Shown: piece by piece, positions 43,417-57,500 of the stretch
Numbering within the stretch: the first letter of the stretch is position 1
Layout of the letters: each line of letters opens with the position of its first letter
From: Asterias amurensis
Lineage: Eukaryota > Echinodermata > Asteroidea > Forcipulatida > Asteriidae
Assembly: GCF_032118995.1 (NCBI RefSeq)
Contig: NC_092663.1
Coordinates: 5,456,001-5,520,000 of the forward strand
Direction of reading: 5' to 3'
Length of the DNA stretch: 64,000 nt
Made by a program: the position numbers and the translations under genes
The notes under the pieces: model-generated
Databases searched by the model: none
The model's input: the letters and a program-made list of their open reading frames with translations, nothing else
What the model was told of the DNA's origin: nothing

Positions 43417-44225
43417 TTGAAAGAATTTAAGCTCTGCATTGTACCTGTGATCATGAAAATGGTTTCAAGTGATGGAACATGTTTTTCTACACACACAGGC
43501 CTGTACATGTGTTGGAAGGGTTTAAATACATATAAATACCTTGGAGTTATGTTCGATGATAAACTGGATTGGAGTGCTCACATGGAGTATGTAATGACAA
43601 AGCTTAACTCTTGAGTGTATTGTCTTCGTAAAATGAATGCTTTCAGGGTCAGTAATCTGTGGGGTATGGAGTTATCGTCACAATAACTCCATATGTGTGA
43701 CGGGCTGGGGTGGGAACGCTTTAAAAAGGGATAAAGATAGGATTGATCGTCTGGTGAGGAAATTAGGGAGAATGACGGGGGTGTGTTTGCAGTCGGTGGA
43801 CTCTCTTCACCAGGAGCAGGTAACAAGTCTGTTTCGTCGTATTTTAGACGATGATAGCCACCCGCTTCATGGTGAACTTACTGATCACATTATTCCTAGA
43901 AGTGGTAGGATGAGACTGCCGGCTGCTCGCACTAACCGTCATCTTTGCTCTTTTGTCCCCATGGGAATTACGTTTTGTAACGCTTTGTATAAAAGATAAG
44001 TGCTGGATCACAATTTTTGCATATTTTTAACATAAATTATTCTCTATATTTTTATATTGTTGTATAGACATATACGGCCTGTCGGCGTATGTTTTTTATT
44101 CTTAAATCCTTGTGCGTGCATCTTGTGCTATTTTTGTATCTGCCTGTTACATTTTCACATTTGGTGTGTTTTAAAAAACTTGTGTGAGCAATGCAATTTC
44201 TTCTTTTGAAGATCAATAAAGTTTT
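43417..44225 (+). mobile_element. Degenerate LINE 3' end
   Basis: 43530-43614 reads YKYLGVMFDDKLDWSAH, a standard RT motif. After a frame break, 43637-43999 reads WGGNALKRDKDRIDRLVRK, then ILDDDSHPLHGEL, RSGRMRLPAARTNR and SFVPMGITFCNALYKR, the usual C-terminus of a non-LTR RT family. AATAAA lies near 44215. Sense to SCAP, about 240 bp before its first coding exon. Confidence 0.75.
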
Positions 44226-44460
44226 CTTATGTCTTCTTATGTCTTACATATGTACATTTGTACTATACTCAGTACACAGTGTACTCAAACAGGGATTGTT
44301 AACATTTAAAAGCTCAACTACAAACGTGACAAACCATTGTTTGAAACCTGAAAGCTTGACTAGAAAACCATGCCAGCACAATTTAACCCACGTTATGTTT
44401 ACACGTAGTGCTTGAAGCTATCAGTCAAAAATTTAAATGTAATAAATTTTTATCTTTCAG

Positions 44461-44563
44461 GAAACGAGTAACTTACGGCAATCCCAGCTATCCTGAATGC
44501 AGAACTGCCATCCCATTGAATGATGCACACCGAAGTAGAAGGCCCAGGGCACACATAGTAGTC
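44461..44563 (+). other. SCAP: SCAP 5' UTR part of first coding exon
   Basis: The acceptor TTTATCTTTCAG ends at 44460. The SCAP frame is open all the way to this acceptor, so an upstream coding extension cannot be excluded. The ATG at 44564 is preferred because [18 protein letters not shown] lines up with the known SCAP N-terminus. Confidence 0.7.
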
Positions 44564-44682
44564 ATGGTGGTAGAACGCCTCAAGTCTTTGGTGGCGGATG
44601 TCTTTTACAAGCATGGACAGTTCTGCAGCGCCCATCCATGGTCAATTATTTCATTTGTGTGTGTGGTGATGCTCACAGCAAG
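44564..44682 (+). CDS. SCAP: SCAP coding exon 1
   Basis: Residues 1-39: amphipathic N-terminus and first transmembrane helix ([13 protein letters not shown]). Donor AAG|GTAAGA, phase 2. Confidence 0.92.
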
Positions 44683-45444
44683 GTAAGAGATCTCACAGAA
44701 TTCATTCAATTTTGCTTTAACTTCTTGTGCTTAGGGGCCATTCATAACAGTCATTGTTACAAAATTTCAATTTTTTTTTTTTTGAAATTGTGGGTGGGTG
44801 GGTCAAAAGAAATAACTGAAAATCAAAGTTCACTTTCAGAAACAATTGAAAATTGAAATTGACGTTTATGAATTGCCCCTATACCTGTAATATTTGGTGT
44901 ATGTATTTTGCTCTACAACTTATCCAGCTTGAAGTTTACTCCCCAACGAAGGAAAATAAATAAATAAACTTAATCCAATATTATTAAAGTTATCATATTC
45001 ATTGAGGCCTCAGGACTATTGTATACGACAATGTTTAACTGAACTGCAGTATGATCGTTTCATTGTTAGTGTTAGGTCAAAGACCAGATCAGGCACTTGT
45101 ACTGTATAAACCTATTCATCAAATACCAGCACATACATTGTATCATGCAATCTGCTGCACAGACAATGACAGGAGATGAAGCAACAATCATACACATGTG
45201 ACCAGAAGAAGACTATAATGATACCTATTAAAATGGCAGCTATCTGCTTTTGGATATCAATTATCAATTCCTGGTCCGATCGGCAGCAAATTGCGCCACA
45301 GCACCTTGTAAAACATTACATGGCGCTATCAGAATTAGGTCTCGTAATTCAAAACGTAGTCCCACATCTTGCAGGAAATACTGTATGTTACAGCGCCAGG
45401 AGCGTCACTGAGTGACGGACATTTGCGCTATATAAGAAGCCACA

Positions 45445-45516
<72 letters not shown>

Positions 45517-48500
45517 AATAAATAAATAAATAAATAAATAAAAAAATCATAATTAGATATTGTAAATATATCATAAACCTTTTCACATCCACAGTGCAAT
45601 CGCTAACTGTTCAATTAGGTGTATGCTGGTCTAGCTAGCGATCAAACCTGATTGCTAACTACATTCAGACCAACATGCACCCACTGCACACCTAATGCAT
45701 GCATACCGAGTATTTGTGCTACGGTCTATGTTTAGAAGAGTTTATTTGTACACACTGCAAGGCATGAACAAAGTCAAGGTTGTAGCTACCACGGTCGGAG
45801 CCGGTCGGCTATCACCGGCCCCAGCTTTTGCCGACCGGGATCCAACAAAAAATATCAAACTCCGACCGGCATAAATTTATGTAAAACTGTTTTAAATGCC
45901 ATTGAAATAAGTGAAAAATAAAGAAAACAATCATGTAAAACTCCTAATTAGATGTGTATTTTATTTCTGTAAAAACAATCAAAACAATTTTCTCTCCAAA
46001 ACCGCGATCTTCTCCGTGATTGTTGCTTAAAAATAAGCCGCTTGAATGCTGCGAGTTCTTGGAGTACTAAACAAAACACGCACAATCTCCGGCGTGCGTG
46101 TAGTATCCATGATGCACAAAACCACATGGTAATACTCACACGGTCACCCACTGGTTCATGCAGCATGCACAGCACATAACACACACAGTCCGAAGTCCAT
46201 CTTAACCAAGATTCTCACGCTGTGATTGGCCATTGATGGCTGTTAATAAATCCATATTCATGATCTTCTTGGCTAGCCTTCTTCACAACACACGCTCACG
46301 AAACGGAGTAAAGAATTGGCGAACGTTGTGCATCACGCCTGCAGACTGTATGCACAATGCACAGCCTTGGAGGAATTCTAGTAACATGGACAACTTCTGC
46401 CAACAGAGGGCGTTGCGGGCCAAAGTTCATTGAATTATTTCTCAATGTGTGTTGTTGACCGATCGTTGATTCACGAAGATTTTGTTGCAAACGGAGATCA
46501 GAACATGTTCAAAACAAACAATCCTCAAACAACAAGTTCATTCAAATGGTTGTTGATAATTTAGGGCATAAATTAAGAGATAAAGTCGTCCAATTTTAGG
46601 GACTTCACTTCCGTGTTTTTTTTTAAATATTTATTTTTAGTTTCAATTTTTTTTGTACCATACATGCAGCAGGCTAGTGAAAAAAACCTGCGGGCGATCA
46701 AGAATTTTGGTTGACTCGCCCGGCGGGCGGTTGAAAACAAAGTTATTCTGATGGGCGGACAATGTTGGTGGAGTCGTCGAAGTTGCATTAAATTTTTATT
46801 TAGAATTTTATTTAGATGATTTTCCTGTCGATTAATACTTGTTGAAAAAAAAATGAAATGACAAGAATCAATTTTTGAGTTTATTGAATGCACTTCGTTG
46901 AGAAATAAATTGTCAATGAATACAACTCAGTGAAACATGGCTTTTCTATTTTACTAATGTGCTCCTTTTTGACTGGAATAGTCTAGATTTTGCGGCAGTG
47001 ATCGGACATGTGTCCCGTCATCCTGTGTTTCTGAACTTGTCTCTCCACTCTGCATTGCCTTCTGATGAATTTATGCAGCTGCAAGCTTTTCAATTGATAA
47101 ATTCAACACTCAAAAATTCTGCCTAGTAGTCTACCTACCCTATTTTGAGATGGGATTTAAATCGTAAACAGAATATTAAAGGAACACGTTGCCTTGGATC
47201 GGACGAGTTGGTCAAAACAAAAGCGTTTGTAACCGTTTTTTATAAAATGCATATGGTTGGAAAGATGTTTTAAAAGTAGAATACAATGATCCACACAAGT
47301 TTGCCTGGAAATTGCGTGGTTTTCCTTCTACTGTGCGAACTAACATGGTCGGCCATTTATGGGAGTCAAAATTTTGACCCCCATAAATGGCCGACGTGTT
47401 AGTTGACGAGGTAAAAGGAAAACCACGCAATTTCGAGGCATGTTTGTGTGGATCATTGTATTCTACTTTTACAACATCTTTCTACCCATATGCAATTTAT
47501 AAAAAACGGTTACAAACGCTTTTCAAAGACCAACTCGACCGATCCAAGGCAACGTGTTCCTTTAATTTTATTTATTTTACCCTAACATTTTACTTTAAAA
47601 CTTAACAAGTATTTATTTTCTATGGCTCCCTGGACATGTTTTTTCCTTTGACAATGGCTATGTCAAGGCACAAATAGGCAAGAGAGAGCCTGGGGAACCC
47701 ATCAAAGCTTAAACAAAACCTAAAAATCTTCAGCTTCCAAAGACGCTGCCCCTGTTGATCCCACCGGGTTGTGAGGCGCTACGCTGCCCCTACATGTACA
47801 CCAACCCTCTCGACCGTGCTCTCGACAAAATTAGCCGGCATCCAATTTGCCCTAGCTACAATCAAGTGTAACTTTCTTATAATCTGATAGTGTATGTTAT
47901 TTCTTAAGCTCAGTTACATGTAGTTCCCTCTTTTTCCCCATTTTTTGTCCTTTTTTGTTTGTTTAATTTCTTTGGGGGTGGCTGATTGTATTAGGAAGCT
48001 GAAAGGCATTGTGAACAAAGTGCAGGTACAATATTTGTACTGAATTATTTCACCTACATTTTGCAACATGTTTCCAACCTGACCTTACCATATTACTATA
48101 GTCGGAAGCACTTAGCAGTCCTGTTCGTTATTGTCATTTAAATGATTCATTGTGGTAATTACTGGGCACAACAACAAGTAATTGCAAATGTTATCAATTG
48201 GTAGAGCTAGTTTTTAGCAACAAGGTGATGCTGTTATTAAAGTCACAGACATAGCCATTACAGGTAAATATTGTCCAATCAAGGACACAGTCACTGCTTG
48301 TGGCTCAAAGAACCCAGTCAGTGATTACGTAATGCATCTTTTCATCCCTTTTATGCTGTATACCATTAACGCGTTTGCACTCAATCCAGAATAGATGGAT
48401 GTATTTTATCATGGCCTTCGATCAGGATCTTTTGTTGTGTTTGCACCAGTGCTTGATCCTGCTCTGATCCCACTTTTGTTTACAGTTTTACAAAGTAAAA

Positions 48501-51500
48501 TAAATACTCAACCCTCTTCTTTAAAAAAAATGGCTTTCCATAGTTTCCAACCTCGGTTATCAAAAAATCAGCTCTGATATTGCAATATATAGAAGAGTTT
48601 GCGGTAACACCATGTAATAACAATCTCTAAATGAGTTGGGGTGGTTCTGAAAAGAACCGTTGGGTTAACTCGACGTTTCGATCAGTATGCTCTGATCGTC
48701 TTCTGGAGAGCATACTGATCGAAACGTCGAGTTAACCCAACGGTTCTTTTCAGAACCACCCCAACTCATTTAGAGATTGTTATTACATGGTGTTACCGCA
48801 AACTCTTCTATATCTTATCTCCACCATGCAAAGTTTCAAATCCTACTGATATTGCAATAGAAAGGTAATAAAACAGAAATTGGAAAATAACAAAATATGA
48901 CAAAGACCTTTTTAAAAGACTGGAGGAGCAACATATTGTTCATTTCACTTGGCCTTACAGCAAGTCCAGTGCTTTTTTCAGGCAGTACATGTAGGCCAAA
49001 CAGTTAAATTTATTAACTTTTTTACAGACTACTGTATGTTTTAAAAATGTACTGTACATGTATGTACAGAACATGTACATCAATATGTTGGTTACAAGAC
49101 AAACAAGCCTAGCTTTGGGCCAAGTTCACTGACATATTCAGCTATTTCTTTATGATCATTGAGGTAGGACATTACATCATTAATCATTTTGGTTTTTTGT
49201 AAGTTGTAGGCCTACACAGTGAAATTCTGTATTGTGTTGCTGACATTTGGCCCATTTGTATTTTGCATACAATGTGAATGCATCCCTAATGGACTTGTCA
49301 GGTGCAAGTTACACTTTCACACTGACATGGCTTACATGGATGTGGCTTTCATAATATGGTTAGAAACCTGACAGAACTAGAAACAATACACTCCCACCCT
49401 CATGGCCTCACTACATTATAAGACACTTGGGTCTAAAAATAACTAGTCAGGAAATGACCACAATGTATTGATTGTACAGAACTGATGATTGTCTTCAACC
49501 GGGATGAGGAAATCAGTGCAAGTTTAGGTTCAACAACAAAGCTCAAAACACATGGTTTGATGTACAATACGCACTCTACATGTACATGTTTGTACCTAGA
49601 TGCATGCATTGAACAAGTACAGCCCTTGTTTGGGATTAACCCCCCTGTCTATAAACACTTTCCAATCCTGTGATTTATCTGCTATAAATGCACTTTATTT
49701 ACCGTATTACTACATGATATGTATGCTGGCAAAACACTAGCAATTGTCATCATTTTAATATTTAAAAAAAAACTGACATTTGACATTGTGTACATGTAAA
49801 TTATCAGTGATTACCCAGCAAGATTTGGGTTTGAATTAGAAACTATTGACTAGAGTAGGACATGCCTTGAACTTTGCTCTTGAAGAGGCGCAGCAATTGC
49901 CCTCTGGTAAGGGGCACTTGTTTGAGGAATATGTCAATTTGAATTGGAACTTTCCAACGGGTACCACAGCCAAAGTGCAGGGCACCACGGCCAATGCTGC
50001 GATGCCGTGGGTTATTCCAGGGCCTGGTAGAATTTGAACCTGCAATGCAATGGCAACCTCCTAGTAAATGTGCTGGCACTTTACCAATTTAGCTTTGTAG
50101 TGTTAAAGGTCTTCCTATTTGGTCATTGATCATTTTTGCCAGTCAAGTCTTACAACTGGTTACTGTATTACGTTGTAAGTTTACAACAAGTACTAAAAAA
50201 CATGATTGTACCCAATGGTTGGTTACTATATCTATTTAGAAACAAGCATGTGGGACATGTAAACTGTATCTTTGCAGTATCCTTGCAGTCCGGGAACGAG
50301 ACTAATATTTTAAACTATATAATTATTCATGACTTGTTATTCTTTGCAGCTACCCTATGATGGATCTCCCCCTTCCAGGAACAGCCCCAATGGAGTTCTC
50401 TTCGCCAGTCCAAGGCTTCAGGGTTCCTCTTCAACGCTCAAAAGGACCAATCCAAGATCCTGGGATAGAAGGCATCGTGGCACCAAGATGGGTAAAAATT
50501 TCAAATTTATTCATTTAATTTAAAGGCTTTGGACATGTTTGTCAAAGTACCAGTATTCTCACTTGGTGTATCCCATTTCTACAATATTACAAATCTGTGA
50601 ATTTTGAAGTCAATTGTTCATCCCCGTTGCAAGAAAATAATGAAAGAAAAAATGCCCATGTTGCACCACTTTGTGTGCTTTCAGATGCCTAAATACGTTA
50701 ACACTTTGTGTGGTCACATGATGCGTTACCCGGCATCCATGGTAAAGATATTAAAGACACTGGATACTATTACTATTTTCTCAAAATAGTTGTTAGCATA
50801 CAAAATTACTTGGTAACAAGCAATGGAGAGCTGTTGTTAGTTTAAAACTTGTGAGAAACGGCTCCCTCTGAAATAACATAGTTTTTGAGAAAGAAGTACG
50901 TATGTATTTTCCCCCTAAAGTATTCGTACTTGATTTTGAGACCTCAGAATAAAATTTTTAGGTCCCAAATCAAGCATATGAAAGCACACAACTTCGGTGA
51001 CCAATTGAGTTCAAACCTAAATAGGTTTGTTATTGTATGCAATATGTTGGGATACACCATAGAGAAAGGTTGTCCTTCCTCTATGGATTCACCAAGTGAG
51101 ACGACTGGTCTTTGACAATTACCAAAGGTATCCCGTGTCTTTGACAAAGAATATAGTCAATCAGCAGAAGGGTAAAGTACAAAGCAGCTATTTGGGTCTG
51201 GTAAAATGGTTGGCAGACTTGGGTGCTCTGTTTAACATGGTACTTGATTGCGTCTAATCTGTACACGATCATGATGCATACATGATGTGATCGCGCACTA
51301 CCAGTCTACATGCTCTAATTGCATTGGACCACCCTAGATATTAAATCAACAATCAGTGTCATTGTGATGGTTAATCGCTGTGTGTGCCATCAGATTGCAC
51401 AGCGCTGATAACGTTATTGTTAACAATCCTTTTATGGTAATTCCTTAATTCTAGGACATACCTTGAGGTCATCGTGATAATCACAGCTTATTTCAGTTAG

Positions 51501-54500
51501 CTACAGATTTTGGGACTAGAAAGAAAAGATGCAATCACAAACTCATAGTTGGTTCCATTAAAGGCACTTGCACTGGTTACTCAAAATAATTGTTTTTGTT
51601 AGCATAAAAACTCACTTGTTTAGAAGCAATAGAGAGCTGTTGAAAGTATTCACAACATTTTAAGAAACAACTCCCTCTGAAGTGACATAGTTTTTTGAGA
51701 AAGTGTTAATTTCTTTTTCAAATATAAAAAGACTTCAGACCTGAAGCATTGATTTAGGCATATAAAAACAATACCCGCGCTATTTTCCCCCGTTACTAAT
51801 TCAAGTAGGATGCATTTTTGGGAGGATGAAATTCATGTACTTTTTGCAGACAGTGTATACTGTACATGCTGTAAAATACAATTTTTATGGAACTTATTGA
51901 ATAACCTGCTTCTCATCCCTTCTCTCCGTTTTCCTTTTAGTATTCGGGACCCCCAGTCGGCTTCATTCAACAGTTCATCATCAATGCAACAGTGTCACCA
52001 TGGCAACGAGGCTTGATCCCGGAGGATGCGTTTCGTTCTCCGCTGTCGAAGGCCTTTGACATCCGTCGTGATATTGAGGAGTATCAGACCACTGCTGGGT
52101 ATGGAGACATCATTTCAAATATATAATACTAGGTTGTCGTTATCCTGCTTTATCACACCTTAGGGGCATATCAAAGCGCTCAGTATTTTTCCCTGCAAGC
52201 CATCAGAGCTGTATTTTGAAGTAGGAGGCCTATCCCTTTACACATAGCACTGATATAATGGTTAACAGCATAATATACCGCCGATCAAACCAGGAACACC
52301 GGGGCAAACCCCTTCTCTGCTTGACATCTGCACTGGGTTCTTTTATGTGCATTACACAACACACGGGACCAACAACTTTATGTCCCATCTGAAAGGACGA
52401 AGCAAAAATGGTTTAAGTGTCTTGCTTAAGCACATGAGTGTCACGACCAGGACTCAAGCCCACATCCAGCTGATCAGATAACAACTCCGCAAACCTCTCT
52501 TAGTTACAATCACAAAATAATTGTTAAATTGTCTTTTTCTATGCAGAAAATCAGTGCGTAGCTTTTGTCTGTACGTGACGGAGCCAGCCGATGAGTTCAA
52601 AGGCACTATGCCCAGCCATAACTGCTTAATGGTATCTCCAGCTAATGTATGGGGAGATAGTGTGGAAACATTTCAGAAGGATGCCAAGCTAGTTAACACT
52701 ATCTTCAAGAGCCATCATGGTATGGAGGTACAGTCAAGTATCAAAGGTATCATAAAACATTATTTCCATTTTCAAATATTGTGAAGCATGCTTTATATAA
52801 CTGAACCCCCCTTCTTCAATAAACTGGTTTAAACTCAAACGTCCACATTTACATTAAACTTTCTTTTAGACTTGACTCCCCTGAAAACTCTGCTCAGTGA
52901 TTTTCACCTTTTTTCTCAAAAACTATATGACTTTTAAATGAAGCTGATACTTCTACAGCTAAATTATACTACATACATTTTCATTCACTACATTGAGTAG
53001 GGATTCATGTCATGGCCAAAATCGTGATCTACAAAAGTTATCAAAACCCTTCAAGGGGATGTGACTTCATAATTCAGGGTTCAAGCTTTATAATAACGAG
53101 GTTTCAGATTGAAACAAATCAGATTATTCCCAGTTGATTACCATGTTGTCTTACTTTGTCTAGACCTCCTGTTTGGAATTCCCTCCAAGTACACCGGAAT
53201 CAACCGTTTCTACGTTCGTAGTCGCCAACGTCAAATTGCCTACGCCATCACCATAGTGTTCCAAACGTACAACGAGACATTCATTGAGGGGCTAAAGCAG
53301 CATCTATTACAACGCTACGGAGTCGGCAGCGTACAGCAAGATGAGACCGAAAAGGAACAAGTTGTTCACATTTATTATCAGGTCAGTTTCTTAGACGTTT
53401 AGAGGAGCACTGCAATCTCCTGATGATGTTTAGAGCAACTAGTAGAAACTTTGAGACCAATTAACAACTCACTCCGCAATAGTGAAGTTTTAAAATACAA
53501 GAAGTCCCCTCGATCCACTAAAGGAAAAGTAGTAGTCCGGGCCGATTTGTTACCTTCCACCAAGGTAGTAGTTAAAAAGTAGGACAGTTTTTTTCAGAAC
53601 ATAGAAGTCTCTCGAATTTCCAAAAATCTACTCCACATTAGTAGAATATAAAGCAGGACACGTTCTTAAAAGAACATGATCTACCAAGCGAGTAGCTACA
53701 CACGCGTTGTTACCGCAAATCCAGCCCTATGTTGTGGGGGTGGATTTCACAAAGAGTTAGACTAGTCTTATCTCGACGTAGGACGAGTTACTCGCCCTAA
53801 CTTAGGACTACCCATACGTTTTTAATATCTCCTGGTCCTAACTCTTTGTGAAATCGACCGCAGGTCTCCTTATATTGTCAATACCTTTGTTCGAAGTCAG
53901 GAGCCATTAAACATGTAACTGTCGTGTAACCAGGGATCACATCCAAGTTTATACAACCTGTTTTGTTTTTTGTTTTTTATTTCTAGCATGAGAAGGGTCT
54001 ACTGGAGATGTCACCGCTGATTATTATCTATGTTCTATTGCTGCTCTACATCTACTTCTCAATTAGTAAGTAATCATGCAAAACACACCAAAGGTTGGCA
54101 AACTTAGTCCATCTAGAATTCAAAACATATGCACCGGGAGAAAATGTTTTTTGCTTTAATTTGTCATTGAATAACCTGTTAAAGCCATTGGACCCTTTCG
54201 GTACAGAAAAAAAAATAAAAGTTCACAGATTTACAAATAATTTACAGGGTTTACAGAAGGTAATGGTGAAAGACTTCTCTTGAAATATTATTCCATGAAA
54301 TGCTTTACTTTTTGAGAAAACAGTAAAACAATATAAATTCTCGTTAGCGAGAATTACGGATTTATTTTAAACACATGTCATGACACGGCGAAACGCGCGG
54401 AAACAAGAGTGGGTTTTCCCGTTATTTTCTCCCGACTCCGATGACCGATTGAGCCTAAATTTTCACAGGTTTGTTGTTTTATATATAAGTTGTGATACAC

Positions 54501-57500
54501 GAAGTGGGGGCCTTGGACAATAGTGTTTACCGAAAGGGTCCAATGGCTTTAAGCCCGGTTCATACTTCCTGTGAATGCGGAGCCAATTTTGATGTCACAT
54601 GGCTGTTTTTGCAGCATTTTGTTTTTGCAGGAGTTGAACACAGTTCAACAGTTGCGATCTATTCGCTGCGAATTGATGACGTCAAAATTCGTATCGCATT
54701 TGCAGGTAGCATGAACCGGGCTATAGGAAGAGGAGAAAGACATAAATTGTTGGCACATTTATTTGGAAAGGGAGTTGACAGCATTACATGTTTAGTTAAA
54801 CAAGTTTAAAGCTGTTGAAATTTGTTGATTGGTGATTTACTCAAATCGTGTTACTGATCATTTTAAAGGAAGCTTTCCACGATCATTATCTTTAAACCGT
54901 GTAAGTTTAACGTAAATCTGTGGTGGTTTGTGATTTGTGTCATACAAAGAGTACCCAAACCCTCAAAACAATAAGTAGTAGTTGGTCTTGTTGTGGGGTG
55001 GTATGGTTTAATGGATGTATTGTATGTTTGTCTGTATTATAGGTAAGATTGAGATGGTCAAGTCTAAGTGGGGTATGGCCTTTGCAGCAGTCATAATGAT
55101 CATGGCATCACTCTATGTCAGTAGTTGGTCTTGTTGTGGGGTGGTATGGTTTAATGGATGTATTGTATCTTTGTCTCTATAGGTAAGATTGAGATGGTCA
55201 AGTCTAAGTGGGGTATGGCCTTTGCAGCAGTCATAATGATCATGGCATCACTCTCTATGTCAGTTGGAATCTGCCTCATGTTTGGTCTCACCCCTTCACT
55301 CAGTGGAAGGTAAGCTCCTCTACCTCATTCTGTCTGTCTATCTGTCTTAAAGGCACTATTGGTAATGACTCAAAATTATTGTTAGCATAAAATATTACTT
55401 GGTAACAAGTAATGGAGAGCTGTTGATAGTATAATACATCGTAAGAAAGGGCTCCCTCTGAAGTAAGATAGTTTGTGAGAAAGAGGTAAGTTCTCACACA
55501 AATACTAATAAAGGGAAGCCTTTTTATTATGTATCTAAAAGCACACAAATTTGTGCAAAGAGGGTGTTTTTCTTTTGTTATTTTCTTGCAACTTTGATGA
55601 CCAATTGAGCCCAATTTTTCACAGATTTGTTATTTTATGCATGTTGGTAGACACCAAATGAGAATACTGTTTTTTGACAATTCCCAAACATGTCCAGTGC
55701 CTTTAAAACACAGCTCAGAGCCAGTGCAAAGTGAAGCCAAAATCTAAACTTACATTCTAAGTCTTTAATCATATCCGGCATCCCCCAATTTCTCTAAAAG
55801 AATTGTTGTTGTAATCCTTTACAGTGAGATCTTCCCATACCTGGTTGTCATAATTGGCTTAGAAAACATCCTGGTGTTTACAAAGTCAGTAGTATCCACT
55901 CCGGTCCATCTTGCCGTTAATATCAGGATAGCACAAGGTAAGGTACAACTCTCTCAATCTTTAGGGCTGTATGCTTCCTTTTTGAAAAGGCAAGGGCACC
56001 AAGGCATTTTCTTCTTGGTAAAGGGCACCCTATGAGGAAATTGTAAATTTCTACTAGAGCATTTCAAGGGCACCAAGGCAATGACCAGGGAACACGGAGG
56101 CAATCGCCTTCGTTGCCTCCGTGAAGTATCAGGCCTGAATCTTTGTTGAGTTATTTGTTTATTTATTTCCTCAAAACCTAAAATAATTGAGAAGATAAAA
56201 AGATTTATAAAATGACATTGAATATACAGTATGACCTAAGAAGTTGTAGTAGTTGTTAATGTCCAAGACTGACTACAATTCTGACTCGCCTTGAACCAAA
56301 GCTTTTGTGTTTCTGATCAGCAGAGTAATGGTTTGAGTCCAGGTTTTGACACTTACATATGTACGTACTTAAACATAACTCTTAACCATTAATGCTTTGT
56401 GCTTTGGAAGGGACGTGAAGCCATAGGTCACATGTGTTTTGTAATGCATGTAAAAAGACCCAGTTACACTTATCACAATGATAGATATGCGTCATTAACT
56501 CGGTGTTTCTATCCAGTGTTGTAGCTAGACCAATTTTTTTGTGGTGGGCTCTAAATCCAATTTAGTCCACCAGGGCGATTGGTTTAACAAAATTATTATT
56601 CATGTTAAAATATGGGGCCATCATTGCTGAAGTGCAATCTGGGGGAAATCTGCGCTGGGCAGCACAGTGTATTGTGCTCGGAGTGCTTGGCAAAATTTGT
56701 TAGTCCTGGGCAGGCCCGGCCCTCACTCCCCACCATTAAAACAGTGCGAGTTCCGGCAGAAACCATTTTAAAGTGCTACATAAATGGGTCTCAAAAATCA
56801 ACCTGTTGCTCTGCCTATCATTTTTAACAAATAAAATACTGGGCAACTTGACAGCCCGCTAGGGGCGAGACAAAGCCCTTAATAAGAACCCAGACTTATT
56901 GTTATAAGTCTCTAACAAAACTAGGTGACCTTAAGTGACATATAGATTAATTGATTGATTAATTGATTGATTACTTACAAGCCTATGTCATTTGCAATTT
57001 TTCTTAGGACACTCCCCATGGTTCATGACTTCTGTTGATCATTCATTTAATTGATCTTTACCTTTCAACATAAAAAAGGCTGTCACGGTGACCTCAGCTG
57101 ACATATTGATTTATTGACTAGCCTCGTAAGAAGACTTTGTAAGACCAAATAAAGAAAACAGGTTTCGTGTCCTGCCTGTTTGAAAAAAAGGAAGAAGCTT
57201 TTTTTTTTTCTTTTTTTACCAATATGGCCGCCCAACTTGTTTTTAAAGACAACCTGTTGGGCTAATTTTCAAAATTTATTTGTTTTCGTCTGAGATCGTT
57301 AAGTTGTATCCTATTTTTGGTTAAAATAAATATGCAAAATTTAAAAAGAGGTGGCCTCTAAAAACGAAGTGGGCGGGAACACTAAACATGTTTTTGGGGT
57401 TTGCTTTCCCTAATTGCCTATTTGTTCATTGTGTTGAAGGTCTTAGCAAAGAAGGCTGGTCGATTACCAAGAATCTTTGTGCTGAACTCTTGGTTGTCTT

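Noticed and set aside
43637..43999. Independent 120-residue gene upstream of SCAP
   Set aside because: It matches the C-terminal part of non-LTR reverse transcriptases and follows another RT motif in a broken frame.
45405..45599. Minus-strand ORF with poly-isoleucine
   Set aside because: Translation of the (ATT)n microsatellite.
55043..55182. Second functional (mutually exclusive) SCAP exon
   Set aside because: It stops in frame and has no usable donor at the equivalent place; treated as a partial duplicate, not an alternative coding exon.
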